Source: Meloidogyne chitwoodi (taxonomy: Eukaryota > Nematoda > Chromadorea > Rhabditida > Meloidogynidae). Taken from it: 64,000 nt of DNA. The translations under genes were made by a program, and so were the position numbers. The stretch's first letter is position 1, and the number at the start of each line of letters is the position of its first letter. Location of the stretch: positions 1,612,001-1,676,000 of the forward strand of contig JACZZP010000005.1 of assembly GCA_015183035.1 (NCBI GenBank), written 5' to 3'. This document shows positions 34,168 to 46,805 of this stretch, piece after piece. Below the pieces are notes generated by a model. It was given only the letters and a program-made list of their open reading frames with translations. It searched no databases and was not told the DNA's origin.

Positions 34168-34988
34168 TATTAAGAATAAAATTAGAGAAATTAAATAATT
34201 TATTTAAGAATGAGAAAACTGAAAAAGCTAAGAATTTTTTTAAAAATAAATAAATTTATATTAAAATAATAAAAACTAAATATAAATTAAAGATTAACAG
34301 TTCGGCGAACACATTTTTATTTTAATAATATTATTTTTTGACCGTTCGGTGATAGATACATATAATTAATTATAAATAAATATATTATATTTGTAACATT
34401 TTACATAAACTATAAATAAAAAAGCTAATGGTGATAATTAATTTTAAAAATAAAAATCAATAAATATAAAAATTTTAATATTATTTTTTTAAAATAAAAT
34501 ATTTATTTATTTTTAGCAAAATATTGAAACATTAATATAATTTAATTTCAAATTAATTATTTTATTTATTTATTATAAGATAGATTTATTTAAATTTAAT
34601 ATTTTTGTTAATTAATTAAATGTACCAATAATTTCTTATTAATTAATTCCTTATTATTTATAAATTAATTTAAAGACTAAGGCTTTTAATAATATTTATT
34701 TAGGGGTTTATTTGGGATAATCATAAGCTAAATAAAAAGGAATTGTGAAGAAGTGTTAAAAATAAAGAAAAAATATTCTTTTTATAATAAAAATTTTAAG
34801 GAATTTAATGAAATAAAAGATTTTGTATGATTAATTTAATTTAATGAAAGGGACAAAAATAAAATTAAAGAAACATTGAAAATAAATATTTAACAGAGAA
34901 GTCAATGCATCATACATATTTTGATTTTAATTTAACATTTTTAACATAAATTGAATGAATGAATTAATTAATAAAGTATATTAATTTT
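34168..34988. other. AT-rich gap before GT7 copy 2
   Basis: Promoter side of the small secreted peptide gene and 3' side of GT7 copy 2. Sequence at 34298-34350 has an imperfect inverted repeat (ACAGTTCGGCGAAC and GACCGTTCGGTG). Nothing coding. Confidence 0.45.
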
Positions 34989-36698
34989 TTAGTAACAATC
35001 AAGATCTTTTGTATAATTTTGCCATTTATAAAATTCTTCAATAATTACATCTGCCTAAAAATTAAGTTATATTATTAAAGGTTATTTAAATTTATTATTT
35101 ATTAATTGGTTCGATTCAAAGATTAATTTTTTAAATAATAAAATATAGGAAGATTAGGGATTCTTTTTAAAGTTATTATCAAATAATAAATTAAAAAATT
35201 ATTAATAAATAATAAAAAATTAACTAAATTACCAAAATATGAGTATATAATTTTCCAAAATTAATTGATTCAATTCTATAATTTAAATTACTAAAACCAT
35301 CTTTTAAATAATTCTTTTCAGTATATTTAAGCAATTCAAAGCGACAACTATAATTTATTTAATAATTAAAAATAATTAATTTAAAACAAATAACTCATTT
35401 GGTTTATTTCCTTCATCAGCTTTATGTTCAAATGATCTATAACGAGGAATATCTCCTTCAGGTCTCCAAAATTTAATATCAGCTAATCTTGCTCTAATAA
35501 ATTATAATTTTCTTTTTTTAAAATAATTAAATTAAAACCGAGTACTTAAATCATCATCTTCACCACCCCATCCCCAAAAATCATTTGACCATCCATTAAT
35601 TTTTTTAAATTGGTCAACAGTTAAAGCTATTACACTACCAATATAATCTGGATATAAATCACTAAATTATAAAATTAAAATAATTATTTATTTTAAATTA
35701 CCTGAATTCATTTTTTTCAGTAAAAACACTTAAATGTTTGGCAACATTAGGGTCAGAAGAACATGTATATAAATTATTATCATTTTCTGGAAAAGTATCA
35801 ACATCATGAACAATAATACAATCAAATGGATAAACCCTTAAAGCCTAAATAAATTAATTTAATTTTTAATAGAGTTTAAGATGAAAATAATATTTTTACC
35901 TCCAAAATACCAATATTTGTTAATTTTCCCTTATTAAATGTAAAATTTCCAGATTGTTCAACAATAAAAATTGCATAATCTAATTGTTGCTTTTGTAAAA
36001 AACCATGCATATTGTGAAGAAAAGAAAGTAGGCAAGGCATTCTATCCCTAAAATTTAAATTAAAAATAAATAAATAAATAATTAAAAAAAACCTGTAAGG
36101 TACTACAATAGCAACTTTATTTCTTGATTTACATTCTTTTGGTCTCCAATGTCCTCCAGGCATCATATCTTTATATTTAGCTTCAATTTCTTCTAATTTT
36201 GGTGAACTCATATCTACATCTATTTTTCCTTTAAGATTTGGTGGTTTTTCTGGACAGAGTGATAAATTTTCCTTTAAAAATATTAATTTAAATTAATTTA
36301 AATATATTTACTTGTTGTACTCTCCAAATTTTTGATAATTGAATAATTTGTGGTCCATAATTATTTATTTGATGGTTATTTATTATTGGTATTATTGTTG
36401 ATCTTTTAATATTATTTATTTTTTCTTCAATTTTATTTTCTTCTTTTAAATTATTTTTATCTTCTTTAATTTCTTTTAAATTAATTTCCTTATATATATT
36501 AATTATATTTTTTTCTTCTTTATTTTCTTCTTTTAAATTATTTTCATCAAATTTTGATTTAATTTTTATTAAATTTATTTTTGATATTTTTCTTAATTCA
36601 AGTCCATTAATAATATCATTTAATATATATGCTGCTATTAATGCTGATATAATTATTATAAATCCTTTAATTAATGTTTCTTTATTTCGTAAAAACAT
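34989..36698 (-). CDS. Beta-1,4-galactosyltransferase-like (GT7), copy 2
   Basis: Start ATG 36698-36696, stop 34991-34989. Same architecture as copy 1: membrane anchor, Lys/Glu stem with the 10-residue unit once, GGHWRPKEC, VPYRDR, FDCIIVHDVDTFPENDNNLY, SNDFWGWGGEDDD, and end YKWQNYTKDLDCY. The first two exons and their introns are practically the same as copy 3, whereas the exons below 36050 differ at many codons (LLSFLHNMHGFLQKQQ here; LLTFINNIHRFLQRQQ in copy 1) and introns differ freely. An HDVD metal motif and GWGGEDDD are intact, so it is likely active. The abrupt change in similarity suggests gene conversion. Confidence 0.9.
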
Positions 36699-37437
36699 TT
36701 TTATATTTATTTAACTAAAAAGAATAAAATTATTATTTTTAATTTAATAAAAATTTTTAAATGTTTATTACTTATTTTTAACTATTTTTATTTGTCTAAT
36801 AACAAAAAATAAATATTTATTTATTTTAGCGTTGGATTCTTAAATTTTTATAAAACTTTTCCTTATTTAATTTATGATTATTTTACATTAAATAATATTG
36901 TAAGTTTCTTTAAATTCTATAAAAAATTTACATGTGAATATAATCATTGTAATATAATCAAAAAAATATTTGTATGAATTAGTTCTTAAAACCGTGGGGC
37001 GAAATTTGCGGACTAAACTTTTGCGGACGAGACATTGATAGCACAAAATTAACAATACTTTAAGTACATAATGATCATGGGCATTCAAAAAGATCAATTT
37101 ATTTCCATTCTGAGATTAATAAAGATTTTTAAGTTTTTTTTGATAATTTTTAGAATTTTTTTCTACATCAGTGGTCCGCAACTGTCTGGCCCGTAAATGT
37201 AGAGTATGGTGGGGCGAAACTTGCGGACGCCCACTAAAGTTTAAACAAAAATTAGTTTATCTGCCTTTTAGAAGAACCAGGTAAAATAATTTATTTAAAA
37301 ATTATAGCACGGTATGCAGAGGGTTGGATGGTGGCAGTGGTTGTGCTCTCTCATTCCAGATGGTTCAATTCCATTTCCATCTACCATCCACACATTTTTC
37401 CGTAACAGACGAATATAATAAATATGTAACAAGAGAA
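36699..37437. other. Gap with paired GCGGAC motifs
   Basis: Mostly AT-rich. GTGGGGCGAAATTTGCGGAC at 36991-37010 recurs in direct orientation near 37210 with one change. The stretch 37308-37420 is GC-richer, with GTTGGATGGTGG and CTACCATCCAC able to pair. These look like worn transposon remnants, but no target duplication was found. Confidence 0.4.
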
Positions 37438-39619
37438 GTTATAATTCAAATATTAATATTTAAAAAAGTTATTTTATCGTTAAATAAAATTTAAAATAAA
37501 TATTAGTGGTGAATGTAGCTTAAAATAATATTTAATTTTTAAAATTCTTCCAAATAAATTTAAGATATTTTTCTAAAATAATTATAAATTGATAATGAAA
37601 ACAATAATATTTCTGAAATTAAATATTAACATCCTATAGTTTTGGTATAATTTTTCCATTTATTATATTCTTCCACAAGTACATCTGCCTTTAAATAAAA
37701 TATTTAAAAAAATATAATTTAAAATAAATATTTATTTTATAAATAAAAAAACAAACCATTATATGAGTATATAATTTTCCAAAATTAATTGATTCAATTC
37801 TATAATTTAGATTACTTAATCCATCTTTTAAATATTTTTCTTTAGTCAATCTAAGTAATTTGAAACGGCATCTAAAAAAATATTAAATAAAATAATTAAA
37901 AATTAATTACGGATGTGGTGTATTTCCTTCATCAATTTTATGTCCAAATGATCTATAACGGGGAATATCTCCTTCAGGCCTTGTAAAGCTCATTTTAGCT
38001 AATCTTACTCTTAAAATATTAATAATTTAAAAATAATATATTAAAATATTATTATTTAACCTTGTAAATAAATCATCATCTTCACCACCCCATCCCCAAA
38101 AATCATTTGAATAACCATTAACTTTTCGAAGTTGTTCTACTGTTAGAGCTAAAACACCGCCAATAAAGTCCTTATAGAGAATTCTAATTAAAAAATAAAT
38201 ATTTTTTAAACAAATATAAATTAAATTTTGGATTCTTGGGTTGAATCTTAGAAATTAAAAAAATATTAAAGCACGTCCGGTTAAATTCTTTACTATTAGA
38301 AATAAAAATAAATTTGTGGATTTTATTATTAATTCAAACTCAATTTCTAAGACACAAATGGAGTAGGCAAAACAGAAAAGTAATACCAAATGGTATAATT
38401 GAAGCATTAAATACCAAAATTAACTCTACATACTATTATATAATTAAATTACTTATATCCAGTCTTTTCAATATAAACACTCATATGTTTTGTTTTTGAT
38501 AAATCAGAAGAACATGTATATAAATTATTATCATTTTCTGGAAAAGTATCAACATCATGGAAAAGAATACAATCAAATGGATAAACCCTTATAGCCTTAA
38601 GATAAAATAAATTAATTAAATTAAGAAAACATTAAAAATTCAAAAATATTTATTTTTTACCCATTATATCTAATTATGTTTAGGTAATTTAAATTAATTT
38701 TTAAAAATTAATTTAACAAACTTCTAAAACACCAATATTTGTCAGTCGTCCTTTATTAAAAGTAAAATTTCCAAATTGTTCAACAATAAATATTGCATAA
38801 TCTAATTGTTGTCTTTGTAGAAAACGATGAATATTATTCATAAAAGTAAGTAAATGTTTCTTTCTATCCCTAAAATTTAAATTTAAAAAATAAATAAATA
38901 AATAATTAAAAAAAACCTGTAAGGTACTACAATAGCAACTTTATTTCTTGATTTACATTCTTTTGGTCTCCAATGTCCTCCAGGCATCATATCTTTATAT
39001 TTAGCTTCAATTTCTTCTAATTTTGGTGAACTCATATCTACATCTATTTTTCCTTTAAGATTTGGTGGTTTTTCTGGACAGAGTGATAAATTTTCCTTTA
39101 AAAATATTAATTTAAATTAATTTAAATATATTTACTTGTTGTACTCTCCAAATTTTTGATAATTGAATAATTTGTGGTCCATAATTATTTATTTGATGGT
39201 TATTTATTATTGGTATTATTGTTGATCTTTTAATATTATTTATTTTTTCTTCAATTTTATTTTCTTCTTTTAAATTATTTTTATCTTCTTTAATTTCTTT
39301 TAAATTAATTTCCTTATATATATTAATTATATTTTTTTCTTCTTTATTTTCTTCTTTTAAATTATTTTCATCAAATTTTGATTTAATTTTTATTAAATTT
39401 ATTTTTGATATTTTTCTTAATTCAAGTCCATTAATAATATCATTTAATATATATGCTGCTATTAATGCTGATATAATTATTATAAATCCTTTAATTAATG
39501 TTTCTTTATTTCGTAAAAACATTTTTATATTTATTTATTTAAAAAGAATAAAATTATTATTTTTAATTTAAATATATTAAGAAAAATAGTAATTTTTTAT
39601 TTGAATATTTTAAATATAA
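37438..39619. repeat. Segmental duplication carrying GT7 copy 3
   Basis: Partner of 15648-17850. The similarity starts abruptly at AAGTTATAATTCAAATATTA and stops at about 39619, after which the upstream flank is unrelated to block A. Confidence 0.9.
37626..39522 (-). CDS. Beta-1,4-galactosyltransferase-like (GT7), copy 3
   Basis: Start ATG 39522-39520, stop 37628-37626. Protein almost the same as copy 1, with the same exon joins, DVD motif, WGWGGEDDD and C-terminal NYTKTIGC. The stem has the 10-residue unit once, as in copy 2. Its upstream region differs from that of copy 1, so the two near-identical enzymes probably have different expression. Close relatives in C. elegans (BRE-4 type) work on glycolipid chains; function here is by family only. 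Confidence 0.9.
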
Positions 39620-42600
39620 ATTAAAGCGTTGATTTGTCTTACCTTTTAAATTTTTTTAGCAATATTATTATTTACTTCTTTCCAGCATTTCTTAAAAAAA
39701 ACTATAAAAATTTATGTCGTGGAATTTTTTTATTATTGAGAAAAAATAAAATTTAAATATAAAATAAAATTCAATAAATCATAATTTATTTCAAAATAAT
39801 AGTCCTAAAGAAATCTTATTATATAATTGAGAATAGTTTGTCAGTCTGTTTGTCCGGGTTTTTATAGTAAAAAGATTTTGGGGAAGAGAAAATTGGGGTT
39901 TTTATAGTAAAAGTTTGTAACTTGAAAATAAACTTGAACGTGAAATAAGGCTTACTTAAAACTTGAATCTTGGTCAAGTATACTTGAGTCAGAGACATTT
40001 GTGTCTGAGTAAAGAAAATTGAGTCTAAGGAAAAACACTTGAGTCTGATTAAAAGACACTTGAGTCATGACATTTGAGTATTAGCCAATGCCACTTGAGT
40101 CTTAAAGTTTAATTTTTAAACTTGACCCAAGCTTGAACTTAAAAATTGGATACTATATAAACCCAGTATTTTGTTCAGTCCTAATTCCACTACAATTCAA
40201 CACCACAAAATATACAATGCACCTGCTAAATCATTTTTCTTCGCCGTTGTCTCAAATGACAATTAAACTTAAATTTTTTAACCGAAAAAAATTTTTTTTT
40301 ATAAATTTAATATTTATTTTTTGAAATTATTATAATATTTTTTTATGATAGTTAAAGAAGGTTATCAATAGGGGGAGGGGGGATGATGGGGTTAGATATT
40401 TAAGAAAAAGTGACACATTTTAAAAGTAAAAAGACAAGAATATTTTGGAATGGAATGAACAATATGATTATTAATAAAATTTTAATAAAATAAATAAAAG
40501 AATATATAAAATATTAATCATTAAATGATTTGTACATGATCCACAACAGCCGTTATGGACTCAGACGAACACTTCTGCTCCAATGAGTCAGAAGAAAAGT
40601 CGTGTTGAGGGAACTGAGTATCTTAGATTGAATAGTGATAGATAAAGACAAGAGTCTCTGAATCTGCGCGTAATACCAAATTTATTAAAATAGTTAATTA
40701 AAAATTTAATAAAGTTTATTTATTACAATTAGCAAGAAGACAATATTATTTTATTAGGTGATATAAATTAACTATCCATTTTATAAGTGTTGTAGAAGTG
40801 ATCGGAAAAAGCAAAAATTAACATAAAAGAATTTTATAAAAAGACTAAAAAAGATAGCTATGAGAAAAAAGAGGCTTAATTTATTAGGATTAATCAAAGA
40901 TAATTTTTTGACATGTTATTTTCCAAATGTTTTTTTGTACTGTGATGCCGAGACTCGTAAAAATTGGTTTCCAATTTTTATTTATAAAGCTATAATTTAA
41001 TATTTAATTGTTTTTAACCTTTTTAAAATGTGAATTTCTACCGAATTTAGAATTTTTAAAAATTATAAAATTAAACAAAGTATTACTATTAGTTAATAAA
41101 ATATATATTTATTCAATTTGTTTGGGTACAATAAATTTTATAAATATTTTTAATATTTATTTTTAAATTAAATTTAAAATTTTAATTTATATTTGTAAAT
41201 TTTTTGTTATAATTACATAATTTTTCCTAAATTAAATATATTTTTTTTAGTTTAATATACTAATTGTATTAAATATTTTAATTTTAAAATATTTTATTTA
41301 TTATGCTTACAATTAAAATAATAAATTTTTAAGTTTAAAATATTTTTAAAAATGTTTTAATAAAAGATTTTTAATTAATAATTAGGAATTATTTTTAATT
41401 TTAAATATAATTTATAAATTCTATAATATAATAAAATAAAACAGGTGTTTTGTAGTTATATTTATGAACAATTATATGAATAAAACAAATAATATATTTA
41501 TTTATTTTTAATTTAATTAAAATTACAAAAGAATATTTGCTACAAATTTAGAATTTATATTGAGAAAATATTTAATATTTATATTTTAAATTGTAAAAAA
41601 TACTTAGATATGTTAATTTAAATCGAAACATATTTAATAAGATAAATAAATATTTTTTTCAAAGATTTTTGATTAATTAAATTTAAATATAAAGTTATTT
41701 TAATTATAAAAATTAATTAATTTTTTAAAATTAAAAAAACCCTTTAATTATTTTCTTTTACCATAAAGCTTTTAATTTTATTAATAATAAAATACTTAAC
41801 CTTTCCACTTAAATATTTATTTTATTACACATTTAAAATTTTAAAAATATTTTAATTAAATTTTTAAAAAAACTTTAATTTTTTATAATTGTAATATAAA
41901 TATTTTAATTTTTAAATTATTTTTAAATAAATACAAAATATAAGAATTGAATTTTGATTCTTAAAAATTTTCTCATGAGAAATTAGTATTTTTTTTTTTG
42001 TTTTCTAATTTTTAATAAATTAATAATATAAAAATTCCACATACTAGCAACATTATTAATATTAAAATATTATTTATTGTTTTTTAATATATATTTATTT
42101 GTTCATCTGTAATTAAAATTGCCATTTTGTATTGATTTAAATTATATCAATTTTCCATAAAATTAAATTTTCTAGTTAATTTTAAAAATTATTTTTATTA
42201 AATTATTAAAAAATTATAAAATAATTTTTTATTAAATAATTTATATTTAAATTTATTTATTAAAGAGATAATAAAAATATATATTTTTTAAATAAATTTT
42301 ATATTTATTTTACATTTTTTCTTTACTTTTGACACGTTTTTATGTATCAACATTTTAAGCAATAATGCTAGAAAATATTTATTTATTTATTTATTTATTA
42401 GTCATAAATATTTTATCTTAAAATTTATTTTTAAAATAAAATTATAGTTATAGAATTTATTAAAAAAAACTTAATTAAATTTAATTTATAATTTTTTTTT
42501 ATAAAAAGATAAAAGAGAATTTTTTTTAAATCTAAACTCAATTATTTTTTACTTTTATTTATTCAAAATGATCAGATTGAGATTAGAAGGATAATTCTTT

Positions 42601-43041
42601 CTGAATCCTTTGATAATTGGCTGTTATAGGTTTTGATCTAGGATTTGAAATATTTAATGGATCCTGATCCAATTAAATACTAAAGAGTTGACAGTTAAAT
42701 TATTTTAGAATTAATTATTTAATTTTTTAAAAATATTTAAGATAACAAAAAATCAATATTACCTTAAATTTTAATATTTATTTTATCAAATAATATTTAA
42801 ATATTAAAATTTTATTTTAATCTAAATTAGGCAATATATATATTGATTATAACGTGAATATATTTACCTCATTCTTTTCAATTTCTCTCATTTTAAAATA
42901 ATATTTTTATTTTTAATCCTTTAAAATATTTAAAAAATAATCTCTTTTAATTTAATAAATATTTTAAAATTTAATAAAAAAATTTTTTTATTTATTATTT
43001 ATTTAAATTAATTAATCATAACTTTTCAGTAAAATCAGAAA
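39620..43041. other. Long gene-free AT-rich region
   Basis: 3.4 kb without a credible gene. 39839-39920 has a direct repeat of GGGTTTTTATAGTAAAA. 39961-40101 has a degenerate ACTTGAGTC array. 40374-40386 is a G-run (AGGGGGAGGGGGGATGATGGGG), a possible quadruplex. 40547-40680 is less AT-rich (GGACTCAGACGAACACTTCTG, GAATCTGCGCGTAATACC) and may be a transposon remnant. 40970-42540 is nearly pure A/T. Confidence 0.5.
39961..40101 (+). repeat. Degenerate ACTTGAGTC array
   Basis: ACTTGAGTC or one-base variants occur at about 39961, 39982, 40017, 40037, 40058 and 40093, spaced roughly 20-35 bp, interspersed with GACATTTG. The array is tandem-like but irregular. TGAGTC is part of an AP-1-type site, so a regulatory reading is possible but unsupported. 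Confidence 0.6.
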
Positions 43042-44668
43042 ATGAAATCTAGTAGTAATTATTCTAAAGGTATTCGTAGTTGGAAAAATGGGAAAAAAAT
43101 AACTTGTAATTGTTTAAATTAAAAATTAATTTTCATTAATTAAAAAGTAAATTAATTTTAGTTTTTTTGTTCATAAATTAATTATTATTTTATAATTATT
43201 AAATATTTTTTTTAATTTATGTAGCTGCAAAGTCATTCAGAATATATGGGTAAATTTATTTAATAAAATTAATTTAATTTTTATTTAAAGAAGTGTACGG
43301 TTCTTCAGTTATATTTTAATAAGACTACTTTTATTATTAACTATTTTAACATTTTTATATATTCTACTTTACTCAAAACAATTCAAATCAATTTTTAATA
43401 ATAAAAGATTTTCAAATACAAAACAAGTTTTAAATAAATAAATTAATTATTTTTATTTAATTTTATTTCTAAAGGAATTTATAATAAATTTTAAAAATGC
43501 TTATATTCCCTATTTTATTGATATACCTGATAATAATTTAAATAAAGCATGTCCAGACTCAACTAAATTGTTAATATTAATTATGACACGCATAGATTCA
43601 TTTACAAATCGAGATGGAATTAGAAAAACTTGGCTAAAGGATGCTGTTAGATTTTTTTTTAATATTAATTTTAAAAAATCTAATTTAAAATAAAATTAAT
43701 TTATTGTTCTTAATCAATTAAAAATAAATAGAAAATTGTTATTTTAGGTAGCCGGAACAGTAACAAAATTTTTAATAGCTGATTCACCATCTAAAATTGA
43801 ATTATCTAATAAAGAAGAAGCAACTAAAAAAATAGAAGAATTAAAAAAAGAAAAAACGAAATTACAATTAGAACAAATGAAAAATAAAGATTTAATATTT
43901 TTACAGGGAATAGAAGATAATTATGCTAATTTACATTTAAAAGTAATTTTTAATTAAATTAAATTATAATTTATTAAATTAAAATTAATTAAAGTGGTTA
44001 GCAGCACTTCAATGGCAACAAACTTTTTGTTCTCAAACTAAATATATAATGAAAACAGATGATGATACAATTGTTCATTTACCTAGACTTAATCATTGGA
44101 TTGATAAAAAATTTATTAAAGAAATTAAAAATAATCCAGCTATTTATTTTGGTTGGATTATTTCTGGTGTTGGACCTATAAGAGATCCTAAACATAAATG
44201 GTTTTATTATTTTTAATTAAAATAAATATATTTATTTATTTAGGTATGTTTCAGAAAATGCTTATGCAGGTGAAAGTTATCCTCCTTATATGCAAGGTGC
44301 TACTTATGTAGCTTCTAGGTAAAATTAAAATTAATTAATTCATTTTAAATTATTTATTTATTTTTAGTGCAGCAATAAATTCAATAATGCCTTATATAAA
44401 TCAAGTAGTTGGATTTAATATGGATGATGTTTTATTTACTGGAATTTTAGCTGATTTAGCCAATGTTACAAGATCTGACCATAAAGAAATGTTTCGTGTT
44501 GGAAATGGAGTAATTAATTAATTAAAATAATTAAATTAAAATATTTAGTTGGATAAAGATGAAAAATGTGAAGATAGTGTGCCTTATGTCACAGCTTTAT
44601 ATGGGGCTGGTAATTTAGAAAATTTTCAAAATATTTATACAAAATTAAAAAATGTTAAATGTCCTTAA
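43042..44668 (+). CDS. Beta-1,3-glycosyltransferase (GT31 family)
   Basis: Type II Golgi enzyme. Start ATG 43042-43044, 13 bases after TTTTCAG, a likely trans-splice acceptor. Small exons 1-3 join in phase to give a short cytoplasmic part and the anchor YILIRLLLLLTILTFLYILL. Catalytic landmarks are LILIMTRIDSFTNRDGIRKTWL, TKFLIADS, DLIFLQGIEDNYANLHLKW, the DDD motif in IMKTDDDTIVHL, YPPYMQGATYVAS and MDDVLFTGILADL, all in GT31 order. Stop 44666-44668. A charged insertion (NKEEATKKIEELKKEKTKLQ) follows FLIADS and looks like a helix. GT31 includes C. elegans BRE-2, BRE-5 and SQV-2; the substrate here is not determined. Confidence 0.9.
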
Positions 44669-44871
44669 ACTTAATTTAAATATTTTGTGCTCTTTGTTGT
44701 GATATTCTAGTCATTATTTTCTTATTTTTTATATGGTATTATTTTTATAATTTAATTATTAATTTTAAAACTTTAATTCAAATTTTATTTATAATTATTT
44801 TATAAAATATTTTTTATAATTATTTTAATATTCTCTATATTTATTATTTATTTTCTTATTATTCTTTTTAA

Positions 44872-45644
44872 TCAAAAAGGCATTCCAGGCATAGGTTTTT
44901 CAACTTTAGGAAGACATAAACCACTTTCTTTATCACAGTTATTTGATTCACATTTTTCACAATTTTCTCCTTTTTCATATAAAGGTCCATTCATTGTTTG
45001 TTGTGGACCACTAAAAATAATAAATATTTATTTAATATTAAAAATAAAAACTTACAAAGGTAAAAACAAACAAATAAATAATGTTTTATCAATACATTGA
45101 GCTTTACCACAACCAACTTGGTTATTTTTTGCATAAAACATTTGTGCAAAATTTTTAGAATTTTCATTAGGTTTTAAATTATCATCTAATCCTCCATTTT
45201 TACCTTCTGATGTCCAAGAATTTATTACTTCTTCCCAATCTTAAAAAATAAATTAATTAAAATAAATTAATTAATTAATTAATAACCTTTTTTTGAATTA
45301 TCTGAAGAATAAAAACTAGCAATTCCTCCATAAGATGCTCTATCAACTGAACATTTTCTAGCTTCAGATTGTGCCATTCGTTCAAATAATTTTGAATATG
45401 AAAGTCTATTCATATTTGATGCAGTTGGTAAACCATCCATTTGACCCTTTGCAAGTATAGAACGTTGATTATTAATTAATTTAATTATTAAATTTATTTC
45501 ATCCATTCCCAATGGCGAAACAACTTAAAGATAATTTTAAAAAGATATTTTAATAAATAAAAATTATTAATTTTTAAAAATTTATTTATTTTACTTACCA
45601 TTTAAAGAAAAAATAAATAAAAAAGAAATAATATAATAAAACAT
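44872..45644 (-). CDS. CAP-domain secreted protein 3, diverged
   Basis: Start ATG 45644-45642 with signal peptide MFYYIISFLFIFSLNG, stop 44874-44872. The domain begins LIIKLINNQRSILAKGQ, TASNMNRLSYSKLFERMAQ, close to CAP gene 2 (SILAKGKS, ASNMNLIKYSK). Where CAP 2 has YGENLFMS this protein has YGGIASFYS, and where CAP 2 has GHWSQMAWA it has KNFAQMFYA, so the conserved Glu and His of the CAP cavity are both gone. Later parts are VGCGKAQCIDKTLFICLFLP and a Cys-rich tail CEKCESNNCDKESGLC. It seems a secreted CAP protein that has lost the canonical cavity. Confidence 0.88.
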
Positions 45645-46805
45645 TATTTTTATTTTTTTATATAAATATTTAATAATTTTAATTTAATATATATTTAACT
45701 AAAAATTTAAAGACTTAAATAGCAAAAATTGACAAAATGTGTGGCATTTAAATATTAATTTTGAAAAAATTAATATTTCCGATTTAATTAAAAAAATTAT
45801 TTACACAACTGTTAAAATATTTTTTTAAAGTTCTGATTGGGTTTATTAAGTACTTTTAGTTAAATTACCCAAAATATCAAAAATTTATTTTTTAATAAAA
45901 AGAATTATTAAAAAATATTATTTTAATGTGAATTAAAGAAGAGAAATAAAGAAAAGTTTAAACGCTATAATTTATATTTATTTTTCATTTTAAAAATTCT
46001 AACTCGACAGACTTTTTTCTTAATTTTCTAAAAGTTCCAATGTTTTTTATCTGATATATCTCTTCATTTTTTTACTTAGGCCATTCTTATTTATTTAACA
46101 TTTGTGTTGACTTTTTGGGTTATTGTCAAAATTAATTCAAAAATTTTATTTATTTTTTTAATTAGTTTTAATGAACTTTTATGTATTTCTAAAAAAAGAT
46201 TTTTTAAAGCAAATAATGTAAAATAATATGTACAAATATTTAGAAAAAGTCAGACTTATTTTTTCAAAAACAAATCATTGATAATATTTTTTTTAATTTC
46301 CTTGCTTTACTATTATTAAATATTTCTTTAAGTATTTATAAATTTATAAAAAATTTGAATTAAATATTTATAAAATTGTTTTTTACATTTTTAAAGATGA
46401 AAAGGTTTTACTATTTTTACGATAATATTTAGGCTAAAAACAACTATAAAATTACAAAATAACCCTTTCTCAACTATTTTTAGAGTTTTTATAATAAAAC
46501 AATAAAAGTCAACAAATAAAATTCTTAAAATATTTTTTTATTTAAAATGAAAAGTAAAAATTATTTAAAGAAGCAGTTGTCTCAAAAAAATTTGTGAAAA
46601 AGTTTTATTTATTATTTTTAAATAGGAAAAAGATGTTATTTAGTTAACATTCAAGTGTGTTTGTGTACTCTTGAAAATTTGTCTTGAAGAGATTTGTTAG
46701 TTAGTTATATAATATTTCCTTCAATTATATTATATTTCTTTTTAAATATAACTAAAATATTTAGAAATAAATTTTTAAAATTATTTTTTTTAATTTTTAA
46801 TTTTA
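45645..46805. other. Divergent upstream region of CAP 3 and the F-box gene
   Basis: AT-rich; both neighbours read away from it. No coding signal, repeat or recognised site beyond A/T runs. Confidence 0.5.

Noticed and set aside
36991..37235. Transposon bounded by GTGGGGCGAAATTTGCGGAC repeats
   Set aside because: The two copies are direct and no target duplication or inverted ends could be defined.
39961..40101. CRISPR-like array
   Set aside because: Repeats are only 9 bp, irregularly spaced and degenerate, and the genome is eukaryotic.
40133..40324. 63-residue plus-strand reading after the ACTTGAGTC array
   Set aside because: No start context or family features, and it ends in a T-run.
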